Origin: an uncultured Bacteroidales bacterium
Lineage (GTDB): Bacteria > Bacteroidota > Bacteroidia > Bacteroidales > Bacteroidaceae
Direction of reading: 5' to 3'
Assembly: GCA_902782245.1 (NCBI GenBank)
Contig: CACZMI010000024.1
Location: 1-50,644 of the forward strand
DNA length: 50,644 bases
Part shown: in pieces, positions 24,478 through 33,375 of the stretch
Layout: every line of letters begins with the position of its first letter
Position numbering within the stretch: the first letter of the stretch is position 1
Made by a program: the position numbers and the translations under genes
Notes under the pieces: model-generated
Told to the model about the DNA's origin: nothing
Seen by the model: the letters and a program-made list of their open reading frames with translations, nothing else
Databases searched by the model: none

Positions 24478-24518
24478 TTATCATTACCGATGTGCATTTA
24501 CGGAATAATGATAATTTT
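24478..24518 (+). promoter_or_regulatory. Leader hairpin with T tract upstream of the polysaccharide operon
   Basis: TTATCATTA (24478-24486) pairs with TAATGATAA (24506-24514), extended by an inner CCG/CGG pair after a 2-nt bulge, and is followed by TTTT. It lies in the predicted 5' leader, 59 bp before the first gene. It could be an attenuator, a pause site or an mRNA-stabilising hairpin. The rest of 24379-24576 shows nothing else I can name. Confidence 0.4.
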
Positions 24519-24576
24519 CCTCACCGCTACACAATTATTGCTTTTTGTGCGCGTTATATATTAAACAGAGTAAAAT

Positions 24577-25227
24577 ATGTTGAACTACAAAATTCAGAGT
24601 TACGGCAGCATGTACCGTATGGAACATTCAGATGCAATGGGATCTTTCCAACTTGGGTTGAAAAGACTCTTTGACATCATTTTCTCCATTATCGGCCTGG
24701 TGCTCTTCTCTCCGCTTATTCTGCTTTTTTCGGCAATACTTTTCTATGATAAAGGCCCGGTTTTCTTTAAACAGGAGAGAGTGGGCTACAAGGGAAAGCC
24801 TTTTGTGATATACAAGTTCCGTACCATGCGTACCGATGCCGAGTCAGACGGTATCCCCCGTCTTGAGAATGAACGCAACAAGTATCTGACCCCGTTCGGA
24901 GGTTTCCTGCGTGCACATCATCTGGATGAACTTCCCCAATTGTGGAATGTACTCAAGGGCGATATGTCATTTGTGGGTCCCCGTCCCGAGCGTCAGTATT
25001 TCATTGACCAGATTAACCGTGAGACCGATGATTACCGTTACATCTATCTGATGCGTCCGGGAGTTACATCTTACGCTACCATATTCAACGGTTACACCGA
25101 TACGATGGATAAGATGCTCAAACGTCTCGAATATGATTTGGACTATCTGGACAACCGCACGATATTTACGGATCTGGGAATCATCTTAAGGACTGCGTTC
25201 TCAGTATTCAGCGGAAAAAAATTCTGA
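24577..25227 (+). CDS. Initiating sugar-phosphate transferase (PglC/WcaJ-type)
   Basis: 216 residues of the bacterial sugar transferase family. One membrane segment (around residues 29-53, RLFDIIFSIIGLVLFSPLILL) is followed by the catalytic region: GPVFFKQERVGYKGKPFVIYKFRTM, LRAHHLDELPQLWNVLKGDMSFVGPRPE. The small, single-segment form resembles PglC-type monotopic phosphoglycosyl transferases. It attaches the first sugar-1-phosphate of the repeat unit to undecaprenyl phosphate. It is the first gene of the exopolysaccharide locus, preceded by a -7 box and a leader hairpin. The sugar is not determined by sequence. Confidence 0.9.
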   Translation: MLNYKIQSYGSMYRMEHSDAMGSFQLGLKRLFDIIFSIIGLVLFSPLILLFSAILFYDKGPVFFKQERVGYKGKPFVIYKFRTMRTDAESDGIPRLENERNKYLTPFGGFLRAHHLDELPQLWNVLKGDMSFVGPRPERQYFIDQINRETDDYRYIYLMRPGVTSYATIFNGYTDTMDKMLKRLEYDLDYLDNRTIFTDLGIILRTAFSVFSGKKF

Positions 25228-25257
25228 TTTTATTTTTGTCACTACCCAATTTGCTAT

Positions 25258-27768
25258 ATGAGGAAATATCTTGTTTTGTCACTGTTCCTGCTCTGCGGTT
25301 TGAGCGCTTTTGCCCAGATGTCGGAGGATAAGATAATACAGTATGTACAGGAACAGCAGGCCAAGGGAGTTTCACAGGAACAGATCGTGTATGATCTGAA
25401 CAGGAGAGGCGTTACAGTCCAGCAACTCCAGCGGATGCGAGAAAAATATGAAAAGCAAAGATCCACAGGTGTTTTAGGCAATACCATTTCCGGTCAGGGC
25501 TCTTCTTCATCCCGTTCCAGAACGGGCAAAGGGGAGTCTTTCAATCTTATAAATCCGGCCGATCAGTCATATGCAGGTGTTTCCCCGATGACAGATTCTA
25601 AATCCGTAGAGCAGGAAAGGCTTCAGAATATGTACAATGAGGCTATGTTTCTGTTCGTGGATTCAATATATCTTCTCAGGCAGTCTCTGCTTCCCCAGAA
25701 GAAGGAGATATACGGACATGATATTTTCAAGAGCCAGAATCTGACGTTTGAGCCGAGCGCCAATCTGGCTACTCCGCAGAACTACCGTCTTGGTCCCGGC
25801 GATGAGGTCATTATAGATATATGGGGGGCTTCACAGAGCTCGATAAGAGAGATGATTTCTCCCGATGGCAATATAATGGTTCAGGACCTGGGACCTGTGT
25901 ACCTTAACGGAAAGACCGTCCAGGAGGCCGATGAATATATTAAGAAGGTGTTCAGTCAGATCTATTCGGGCCTGGATGGTGACGATTCAAACTCAAGCAT
26001 CAAACTATCATTGGGCCAGAACCGTTCCGTACTGGTGAACGTTATGGGTGATGTGGAGAACCCGGGCACATATCAGGTTTCGTCTTTCGCTACCGTTTTC
26101 AATGCCATATACATGGCCGGTGGAGTCAATGATCTGGGATCACTCAGAGATATCAGACTCTATCATGAAAATGAGGAGGTTGCCAAGATCGATATGTATG
26201 ATTACATCCGCAACGGAAAGGTTCAGGATGACATACGCCTGAATGACAACGATGTGGTTATAGTATCACCGCATTCGCTTCTGGTCAACATTGACGGACG
26301 CGTGCGTCGTCCCATGTTGTATGAAATGACTCAGGAGGAGTCTCTGGCCGACCTCATTGATTATGCCGGCGGTCTGGAATCGGATGCATATAAAAAAGAT
26401 GTCAGAGTGATCAGGATGGGTGAGTTCCAGCGTCAGATATTTACCGTTACCAAGGAACAGCAATCCGCATTCAAACTTGTAGACGGTGATTCTGTATATG
26501 TGGATTCCATCCAGGTGTCATTTGCAAATATGGCCGAAGTACGCGGCGCGGTATTCCGTCCCGGTCAGTTCCAGATAGACGGTGACATCACCACTGTAAA
26601 GAGCCTTATAGAGGCTGCCGGAGGACTCAAGGAGGACGCATTCCCGTCCAGAGCCCTGTTGAGTCGTACAAATCCGGACAAGACTCTTACCAATCTGGCA
26701 ATTGACATCAAGGGACTTATGGAAGGCTCTGCGCAGGATGAGACATTACGCAATCATGATGTGCTGTTTATTCCCAGCCTGTTTGATGTAGGTGAAATCA
26801 AGACTTTCAGCGTTTACGGTGAAGTCCTGTTTCCTGGTGATTACAGATATGCCGACAACACAAGTATAGAGGACCTTATCCTTCAGGCCGGTGGACTTAA
26901 GGAGGACGCTTCTCTCACAAAAGTTGATGTGGTACGCCGTAACCGCGACAAGGAGGCTGTGGAAAAGAGCCAGTCTCTTGCTGAGACATTCTCATTCAGC
27001 ATCAATGAAGACCTTTCCATACAGGATAATGATTTCCGTCTGGAGCCTTATGATGAGGTGTACATACGCCGCAGTCCCGGATACTCGGTCAACCGTCGTG
27101 TGATAGTGGAGGGTGAGGTTACATTCCCGGGATACTATTCTCTGGCTACCAACAATGAGCGTCTGAGTGACATCATGGAGAGAGTGGGACAGTTCAGTTC
27201 GGAGGCTTATCCTGAAGGAGCCCGTCTTGAGAGAAAGATGACTGAGGATGAAAGGTCCCGTATGCATGATATTGCCGAAATACTGGCCGGAAACGATTCT
27301 GTCGCATTGGCCAAGGCAGTAGACAAACTTATGAATATGACCACCTTCAATGTGGGTATCAACCTGCAGGAGGCTGTCAACAAACCGGGCGGTCCTGCAG
27401 ATATCGTTCTGCGTGACGGAGACCGTATCATCGTTCCGGTATTTACCAATACGGTCAAGATTAACGGTGAGGTCATGTTTTCAAATACAACACCTTTCGT
27501 AAAGGGTAAGAGCCTTAAGTATTATATTGAGAAGGCCGGCGGATATTCGCAGCGTGCCAAGAAGAGCAAGGCCTACGTAGTATATATGAACGGTTCGGTG
27601 GCAAAGGCCAAGAAACGTTCCAGTAAACTGGTTCAACCCGGTTGTGAGATAGTTGTTCCCGCGCGTCAGCAACGTGACGGACTGTCACCGACCGAGATCC
27701 TCAGCTTAGGTTCTACATCCGCATCACTGGCAACAGTAGTATTGGCTCTTATGAGTCTCTTGAAGTAA
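25258..27768 (+). CDS. Wza-like polysaccharide export protein with six SLBB repeats
   Basis: 836 residues with a signal peptide (MRKYLVLSLFLLCGLSAFA). A Poly_export domain (NYRLGPGDEVIIDIWG) is followed by six SLBB-type beta-grasp repeats beginning near VNVMGDVENPGTY, VNIDGRVRRPMLY, AEVRGAVFRPGQF, FSVYGEVLFPGDY, VIVEGEVTFPGYY and VKINGEVMFSNTT. A hydrophobic stretch (TEILSLGSTSASLATVVLALMSLL) closes the protein. It is more than twice the length of E. coli Wza. It should form the periplasmic and outer-membrane part of the exporter. A TATTTTTG box at 25231-25238 may be an internal promoter. Wzz follows by 5 bp. Confidence 0.9.
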   Translation: MRKYLVLSLFLLCGLSAFAQMSEDKIIQYVQEQQAKGVSQEQIVYDLNRRGVTVQQLQRMREKYEKQRSTGVLGNTISGQGSSSSRSRTGKGESFNLINPADQSYAGVSPMTDSKSVEQERLQNMYNEAMFLFVDSIYLLRQSLLPQKKEIYGHDIFKSQNLTFEPSANLATPQNYRLGPGDEVIIDIWGASQSSIREMISPDGNIMVQDLGPVYLNGKTVQEADEYIKKVFSQIYSGLDGDDSNSSIKLSLGQNRSVLVNVMGDVENPGTYQVSSFATVFNAIYMAGGVNDLGSLRDIRLYHENEEVAKIDMYDYIRNGKVQDDIRLNDNDVVIVSPHSLLVNIDGRVRRPMLYEMTQEESLADLIDYAGGLESDAYKKDVRVIRMGEFQRQIFTVTKEQQSAFKLVDGDSVYVDSIQVSFANMAEVRGAVFRPGQFQIDGDITTVKSLIEAAGGLKEDAFPSRALLSRTNPDKTLTNLAIDIKGLMEGSAQDETLRNHDVLFIPSLFDVGEIKTFSVYGEVLFPGDYRYADNTSIEDLILQAGGLKEDASLTKVDVVRRNRDKEAVEKSQSLAETFSFSINEDLSIQDNDFRLEPYDEVYIRRSPGYSVNRRVIVEGEVTFPGYYSLATNNERLSDIMERVGQFSSEAYPEGARLERKMTEDERSRMHDIAEILAGNDSVALAKAVDKLMNMTTFNVGINLQEAVNKPGGPADIVLRDGDRIIVPVFTNTVKINGEVMFSNTTPFVKGKSLKYYIEKAGGYSQRAKKSKAYVVYMNGSVAKAKKRSSKLVQPGCEIVVPARQQRDGLSPTEILSLGSTSASLATVVLALMSLLK

Positions 27769-27773
27769 CGGCT

Positions 27774-28832
27774 ATGGAAAAAGATAACAAGTCCAATGTG
27801 AGAATGGCTGATTTCGTAGAGCTTCTGCGGGATTTGTGGACGCACAGGAAGCGTATAATCATGAATTGCTTCTGGGGTGGTATTCTTTCTATAATAGTTG
27901 CTTTCAGTATTCCCAAGGAGTATACGTCAGAGGTGGTGATTGCACCCGAAATATCATCGGCTGCAGGTTTATCCGGAGGATTGGGCGCTCTGGCATCAAT
28001 GGCCGGAATCAGTATGGATACCGAGGAAGAGGCCATATATCCGCAACTCTATCCGCAGATTGTTTCTACTACTCCTTTCCTGTGTGACCTGGCAGCACTG
28101 AATGTAACCTTTAATTACCGGAAGGATTCGATTTCAACCAACATCTACAACTATCTCTGCTACTATCAGAAAGAAACATGGTGGAGTAAGGTTCTGTCAG
28201 CACCGTTCAAACTTGTTAAACGTGAAAAGAAGGAGATTCTTGAGGATGGCGTCAAACTCAATCCCAAACAGTTGAGCCGTCAGCAGCAGAAGGTTCTCAA
28301 GGAACTGAAAGAGAGAATCACGGTCGAACTGGACAAGTTGACAAGCGCCATTTACATCAATGTGACCATGCAGGATGCTATGATTGCATCGATAGTTGCT
28401 GACGCCTTAACGGAAAACCTTCAGTTGTATGTTACCGATTATCGTACAGTCAAGGCCAGAAAGGATATGGAGAATACCCAACGCATGTGCGACGAGGCAC
28501 GTGAGAACTACTATGCGGCACAGCATGCTTATGCGGAATACTGTGACCAGCATATGGGCGTGACAAAACTCCAGTATCTGATGGAACAGGACCGTCTGTC
28601 AAACGAGAAGGATCTGGCTTTCAATCTCTATAACCAGTTGGCTCAGCAGCTTGATATGTGTCGTACCAAACTGCTTGAAAAGACACCTGTCGTTGTTATC
28701 CTTCAGCCTTCCACCATCCCATACAAGGCTACTACCCCCAAGAAGATGATGATTGGACTCCTGTTCGTATTCCTGGCATTCTTTGGAACTGTAGGCTGGA
28801 TAATCGTAAAGGAGCGTATTCTTGAAGCTTGA
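27774..28832 (+). CDS. wzz: Wzz-type chain-length determinant (no kinase domain)
   Basis: 352 residues with the two-helix Wzz layout: an N-terminal membrane segment (around 30-50, IIMNCFWGGILSIIVAFSIP), a periplasmic domain with a long helical part (residues about 190-290), and a C-terminal segment KMMIGLLFVFLAFFGTVGWIIV preceded by a proline-containing PSTIPYKATTPKK motif. It regulates polymer length with Wzy. Unlike many Bacteroidetes and proteobacterial Wzc proteins there is no C-terminal BY-kinase domain, and no separate kinase gene in the locus. It overlaps the start region of the polymerase gene closely. Confidence 0.85.
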   Translation: MEKDNKSNVRMADFVELLRDLWTHRKRIIMNCFWGGILSIIVAFSIPKEYTSEVVIAPEISSAAGLSGGLGALASMAGISMDTEEEAIYPQLYPQIVSTTPFLCDLAALNVTFNYRKDSISTNIYNYLCYYQKETWWSKVLSAPFKLVKREKKEILEDGVKLNPKQLSRQQQKVLKELKERITVELDKLTSAIYINVTMQDAMIASIVADALTENLQLYVTDYRTVKARKDMENTQRMCDEARENYYAAQHAYAEYCDQHMGVTKLQYLMEQDRLSNEKDLAFNLYNQLAQQLDMCRTKLLEKTPVVVILQPSTIPYKATTPKKMMIGLLFVFLAFFGTVGWIIVKERILEA

Positions 28833-28834
28833 AT

Positions 28835-30058
28835 ATGGGTTGGTTGATACTCCTGACACTTTTGATTGAGGTGGGAGTACTGCTCTACCTTGAAGAAAAG
28901 GCGTGGCACACGCTTTACACTCCTCTTAATTTCCTGATGTTGCCCTATGTGGTCATCCTGTTGCTGACGGTTTCAGTGTCAGGCAAGTGGGGCATAGTTG
29001 ATTTCTATTATCCAAGTATAGTGTACTGGAATGCCGGTCTGTTGCTTTTTGCCATACCCAGTTATGCTATGGGTTTTGTGCTCCAAAAAAACAATAAACC
29101 GATAGGCAGGCCTATAGATGACGGTGAGGGAATGCCCGACATTGTCGTTGTCCTGTCTGTAATAATGTGTCTGGCATTCCTGTACAGGCTGAAACAGACA
29201 CTGGGATCGTCAAGTGCGACATTCGGAACCGATGAATTCGGTATGGATTATGACGGACATGGGTTATGGGCACATCTGAGCAAATTCAACCTGCCGTTGC
29301 TCATTCTGTGCATATATTATGCAGACCGCAGGAAATGGTGGCTGTGGATCATTATAATCACGCTGGTTTTCATTACGTTCATCCATCAGGTAAAAGGATG
29401 GGTTATCATTCCCTGCGTTACAGGTCTGGCCATGCGACTGTATTCGGGAAAGACACATCTTACCGCCAAGTTCCTTTTCTTTCTTGCCATCGGTGCTGTC
29501 GCTGTGTTTCTGGTTTCATACATACTATCACTTGTGGTAGGCGGAAATGCAATGCTGGGCGGTGCAATACTGGAATTCATACTGCGTCATTTTGTCCATT
29601 ATCTGACCAGTGGAGTTCTGGGATTCAGTATGGACCTGGCTGCCGGAATGCCGGACAAGGGGAATATGGATATCTTGTTCGCGCAGTTTGTAAATCTTAC
29701 AAATGTCCTGACCGGTAATGATGAGATCATCTCACAGGTAAACGGTGTTTTCTTCCATACCGGTCTGAATAACACTAATGTGAGAACAATGTTCGGCACT
29801 ATAGCCGTATATACCAATCCGGGGCAGTTTATCTTTGTGACGTTGCTATTGAGTACCGTCATATATTCACTTAAGGTATTGTCCATACGTTTTGGAAACA
29901 TATATCTCAACATCATCTATTTCTTTGAATGCGCCATGCTGTGCATGGGATGGTTTGAGTATTACTTTTTCCATCTGGATGTGATAGAGGTGCCTGTGAT
30001 GACTCTGATTGTTATGACTTTAGTTTTACTGACTCAGACCAAACAGCATGAAACTTAA
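28835..30058 (+). CDS. wzy: Wzy-type polysaccharide polymerase
   Basis: 407 residues, almost all membrane helices (about eleven), with a larger loop between helices near residues 80-150 and another near 250-300 (GMPDKGNMDILFAQFVNLTNVL). Polymerases share little sequence, so the assignment rests on topology, size and position between Wzz and Wzx. It joins lipid-linked repeat units on the periplasmic face. ATG at 28835 (MGWLILLTLL) was chosen over a TTG six bases upstream because it starts directly at the first helix. It overlaps the flippase gene by 11 bp. Confidence 0.72.
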   Translation: MGWLILLTLLIEVGVLLYLEEKAWHTLYTPLNFLMLPYVVILLLTVSVSGKWGIVDFYYPSIVYWNAGLLLFAIPSYAMGFVLQKNNKPIGRPIDDGEGMPDIVVVLSVIMCLAFLYRLKQTLGSSSATFGTDEFGMDYDGHGLWAHLSKFNLPLLILCIYYADRRKWWLWIIIITLVFITFIHQVKGWVIIPCVTGLAMRLYSGKTHLTAKFLFFLAIGAVAVFLVSYILSLVVGGNAMLGGAILEFILRHFVHYLTSGVLGFSMDLAAGMPDKGNMDILFAQFVNLTNVLTGNDEIISQVNGVFFHTGLNNTNVRTMFGTIAVYTNPGQFIFVTLLLSTVIYSLKVLSIRFGNIYLNIIYFFECAMLCMGWFEYYFFHLDVIEVPVMTLIVMTLVLLTQTKQHET

Positions 30059-31349
30059 AGAAGGCATAGAGAAATTCGTTTCAAGATTGAACGGAGGGGA
30101 ATCGGGCGCGTTCAAGAAGGTGACTGGTAATTTCATCTACCTGTCCGTGCTGAACGCCATCAACATCCTACTGCCGCTCATAACGCTTCCTTATCTGATG
30201 ATAACCGTGGGTAAGGCCAACTACGGTATCTACAGCTATGTCTACATGCTGCTGCAGTATGTAATCATATTTGCCACATACGGCTTCAACTTTTCGGCCA
30301 CCAAACAGATATCACAGTGCCGCGATGACAAGGAGAAGGTGAATGTGATATACAATTCGGTCATGGCATCAAAACTGATTATAGCAACGCTACTTTCGGT
30401 TATACTGCTGTCTCTTTCAAGGTTCGTCATGAAAGACGAACAGGCTCCACTTATGTTTATTTATGGCCTTGGAATGGTTCTTGGCGATATCCTGACACCT
30501 CTGTGGCTGTTCCAGGGTATGGAGAAGATGAAGTATATGACACTTGTCAATGCCTCTTCAAAGATACTGTTCACCGTACTTGTATTCATAGTAATTAAAA
30601 AGGCCGATGATTATTTCCTGCTTATCCTGCTCAATTCGGCGGGCTATATGCTTGCGGGACTGTTGAGTCTGTGGCTTGCCTCCAGGCAGTTCGGGATGCG
30701 TCTTAGACTGGTGTCTGCCGGCGATATCCTTTATCAGATGAAAGAAGGCAGCGCTGTGTTCGGTTCCACATTCGGAATGTACCTGTACCGTAATGCCAAC
30801 ATAATAATACTCAAGCAGTTCGTTCCAAACGAAGTAGTGGGCGTTTACTCAGCAGCCGAGAAGGTGATCAAGGGGTTCCAGTCAATAGTGGCTCCAGCAG
30901 CACAGGCACTGTTTCCGCATTTGAGCCTCAGGTTCAAGGAACGCTCCGACCGCGATAACATCGGACTGCTCAAGAGAATATCGGTACCGTTTGCAGGTGC
31001 GGTCCTTGCGCTTGCTGCGGCAGTCTTTGTGTTCGCACCGTGGATATCCGATATCCTGTGCGGCGGAGTGGAATTCCGCAGCTGCGTGCCCCTGATAAGA
31101 CTTATGACTCCCGTAATTCTTTTTGGTGAGATAAACTACCTTATCGGAATAGTGGGGCTTATCAATATGAACCGCCAGAACCAGTTCTTCCGTTCCGTGC
31201 TGGTTACAGGTGTCTTCAGTGTCGCTTTTATAGTTATTTTTGCAGGTAGGTATGGCGCATATGCGGCCGCAGCCTCGATGTCATTATCCGAGATGCTGCT
31301 TTCCGTACTTTGCCTGGCTGTGCTGATTGGAATAGCAAGGAAGAAATGA
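30048..31349 (+). CDS. wzx: Wzx-type polysaccharide flippase
   Basis: 433 residues with about twelve to fourteen membrane helices of the polysaccharide-synthase/MATE-like fold; the N-terminal signature NFIYLSVLNAINILLPLITLPY and ANYGIYSYVYML are typical. It moves the undecaprenyl-linked repeat unit from the cytoplasmic to the periplasmic face of the inner membrane. It overlaps the polymerase by 11 bp and the next glycosyltransferase by 4 bp (ATGA), so the locus is clearly of the Wzx/Wzy type. Confidence 0.88.
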   Translation: MKLKEGIEKFVSRLNGGESGAFKKVTGNFIYLSVLNAINILLPLITLPYLMITVGKANYGIYSYVYMLLQYVIIFATYGFNFSATKQISQCRDDKEKVNVIYNSVMASKLIIATLLSVILLSLSRFVMKDEQAPLMFIYGLGMVLGDILTPLWLFQGMEKMKYMTLVNASSKILFTVLVFIVIKKADDYFLLILLNSAGYMLAGLLSLWLASRQFGMRLRLVSAGDILYQMKEGSAVFGSTFGMYLYRNANIIILKQFVPNEVVGVYSAAEKVIKGFQSIVAPAAQALFPHLSLRFKERSDRDNIGLLKRISVPFAGAVLALAAAVFVFAPWISDILCGGVEFRSCVPLIRLMTPVILFGEINYLIGIVGLINMNRQNQFFRSVLVTGVFSVAFIVIFAGRYGAYAAAASMSLSEMLLSVLCLAVLIGIARKK

Positions 31350-32281
31350 CGGCAATCATCATATTGAACTGGAACGGAGCGGACGATACAATCGCCTGCC
31401 TTTGCTCCCTTGAGAAGGCACAGGGCAGTTTCTTTGTCGTTGTAACCGATAACGGATCGGCCGATGATTCCGTTCAAAGGATAAAGGAATACATATCCGG
31501 CTCCGGACTAGACATCAGGCTCCTGGAACTGGGTCATAACTACGGATTCGCCGGAGGAAACAACAGGGCGGTTGAATATGCTTCACAGTTTGCTCCCGAC
31601 AGTTATCTGCTTCTTAACAATGATACTGAAGTGACTCCCGGATTCCTGGTCCGTCTGGAAGAGTTCAGAAAAAGCCACGACTGCTATCAGGTCCTGACTC
31701 CCAGAATAAACTGTTATTATGACAAGGAACGTATATGGAACTGCGGTGGCGTGCTCAGGTTCGGATTCCGCCGTTACAGGTATGCCGATGTCCGTCAGGA
31801 CAGGGTTTTGAATAAGAAACCCTTCAGAATCGGGTTCGTGACAGGATGTGCACTCTATTTTACACCCCGGGTCATTTATGATGGTTTCACTCCGTTCACC
31901 GACAGGTTCTTTTTTGGTGAGGAGGATTTTGACTTTTCCATGAGAATGAACCGGCACGGACTGAAAATGGCATGTGTTACTGACTCCGTAATCTACCATA
32001 AGGTTGGTTCTGCAGGTAACCGGATGGTGAAATCAGGTAAGGTTTACCTGCATCTGCTGAACCGTTATATAGACATAAGGCTCAACAACGGAGGACTGTA
32101 CTTCCTGTTGTGGCGTCTTGCGGCATTCTATTTCACAGTACGTGCCCTTAAGAAAGCGTTTGGTTCAATATCCGGGGCATTGGAGAAATACCGGATACTG
32201 CTCAGTGATATGCGTTCAATGGACAAAGTGGACCGTTCTGTTTTTGAGAGTCTTGTAATTAAGGGAGATTATTTTGAATGA
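31346..32281 (+). CDS. Glycosyltransferase family 2 (rhamnosyltransferase-like)
   Basis: 311 residues with AIIILNWNGADDT at the N-terminus, DNGSADDS, the motif LLNNDTEVTPGFL containing the nucleotide/metal site, and GEEDFDFSMRMNRHG, the catalytic-base region shared with WbbL-like rhamnosyltransferases. The C-terminus has a hydrophobic segment that may touch the membrane. It adds one sugar of the repeat unit. ATG at 31346 was chosen as it overlaps the flippase stop and starts the first beta strand; an earlier in-frame ATG would sit in the flippase gene. Confidence 0.85.
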   Translation: MTAIIILNWNGADDTIACLCSLEKAQGSFFVVVTDNGSADDSVQRIKEYISGSGLDIRLLELGHNYGFAGGNNRAVEYASQFAPDSYLLLNNDTEVTPGFLVRLEEFRKSHDCYQVLTPRINCYYDKERIWNCGGVLRFGFRRYRYADVRQDRVLNKKPFRIGFVTGCALYFTPRVIYDGFTPFTDRFFFGEEDFDFSMRMNRHGLKMACVTDSVIYHKVGSAGNRMVKSGKVYLHLLNRYIDIRLNNGGLYFLLWRLAAFYFTVRALKKAFGSISGALEKYRILLSDMRSMDKVDRSVFESLVIKGDYFE

Positions 32282-33324
32282 AGGGAACCAAGGTTGAAAT
32301 ATGGGGCGTGTATCCGCCTCCCATCGGCGGAATATCGGTCTATTGTAAAAGACTGACTGATGCCGTTCACCAAAAGGAGAGCAGCGTGGTTCTTAAGAAC
32401 TTTGCCGGTTCCCGCTCATTGTGTCCTTACGTGAAGGATTTGAAATTCCCCGTATGGGAATTCATAAAGCTTCCTTTCAGGAAAAGGATGATCATACATG
32501 TGCAGTTGTGTAATGTCTGGTTCCTTACAGCCCTCTATCTTACAGGATGGCGTCATCGTCTGGTTATCACTTTGCATAACAGGAAGTTGCTCTTGCTGGG
32601 CGGATGGAAGGAATGTCTGGTTAAACGGTTCCTGTCCCGTGCACGCTGCATAATATTCAATGATCCCCGCTTTGCAGACCTTCTGCATGACAAATACGGA
32701 ACAGACAAGTCTGTAATGACGGTTCTTCCCACATATATACCGTCATCCGAATCAGAGAGGCGCGGTATCCCTGTTGAGATAGAGTCATTCTGCAGCAGAC
32801 ATCGTTATACGGTTTCCACAAATGCCCATAAGGTTATAATCAACAATTGGGGCGACGTTTACGGTATTGACCAGATTATCGGAATGATGGATAATCTTGT
32901 TCACGGTCATGGTCTGGATGTGGGACTGGTTTTCCTGATTGGATCAGTAGGTGACAATGAGTATTATCAGAGCTGTCTCAAACGTATCGATGAGCTCGGC
33001 CTTGGCGACAATTTCCTCTTTGTGACGGGTTCCGATGTAAACGGATTTGAGGTTTGGGAAAGAACCGACCTGTTTGTGAGGGCTACCAGGACTGACATGG
33101 AGGGAATATCAGTAAAGGAGTCGCTGCAGTATGGAACGCCCGTTGTTGCCAGCGACGTTTGTACAAGGCCCGTTGAGGCTATCCTGTATAAGGACGGCGA
33201 TGTTGATGACCTCTCCCGTAAGTGTTATGATGTCCTTACATCGGGAATGAGGTGCGCCCATTATCATCCGGAAACAGATGTTCCGGAGCGAATAATGTCA
33301 ATATATAAGAGTTTAAGTGAATAA
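32278..33324 (+). CDS. Glycosyltransferase family 4
   Basis: 348 residues with a GT-B fold. The N-terminal loop PPPIGGISVYCKRL is the glycine-rich acceptor-side motif, and the C-terminal nucleotide-sugar site is EGISVKESLQYGTPVVASDV, with the E(X)7E spacing of GT4. It adds a sugar to the lipid-linked repeat in the cytoplasm. It overlaps the GT2 gene by 4 bp. A 51-bp gap with a small hairpin (33328-33345) separates it from the next gene. Confidence 0.85.
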   Translation: MKGTKVEIWGVYPPPIGGISVYCKRLTDAVHQKESSVVLKNFAGSRSLCPYVKDLKFPVWEFIKLPFRKRMIIHVQLCNVWFLTALYLTGWRHRLVITLHNRKLLLLGGWKECLVKRFLSRARCIIFNDPRFADLLHDKYGTDKSVMTVLPTYIPSSESERRGIPVEIESFCSRHRYTVSTNAHKVIINNWGDVYGIDQIIGMMDNLVHGHGLDVGLVFLIGSVGDNEYYQSCLKRIDELGLGDNFLFVTGSDVNGFEVWERTDLFVRATRTDMEGISVKESLQYGTPVVASDVCTRPVEAILYKDGDVDDLSRKCYDVLTSGMRCAHYHPETDVPERIMSIYKSLSE

Positions 33325-33375
33325 GATATGCTATATTAGTAGCATCAGAACTATATAAGAACGCATTACACTGAT

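Noticed and set aside
33328-33345. Small hairpin ATGCTA/TAGCAT between the GT4 and dehydrogenase genes
   Set aside because: Only 6 bp of A+T-rich stem and no T tract; not a convincing terminator or operator.
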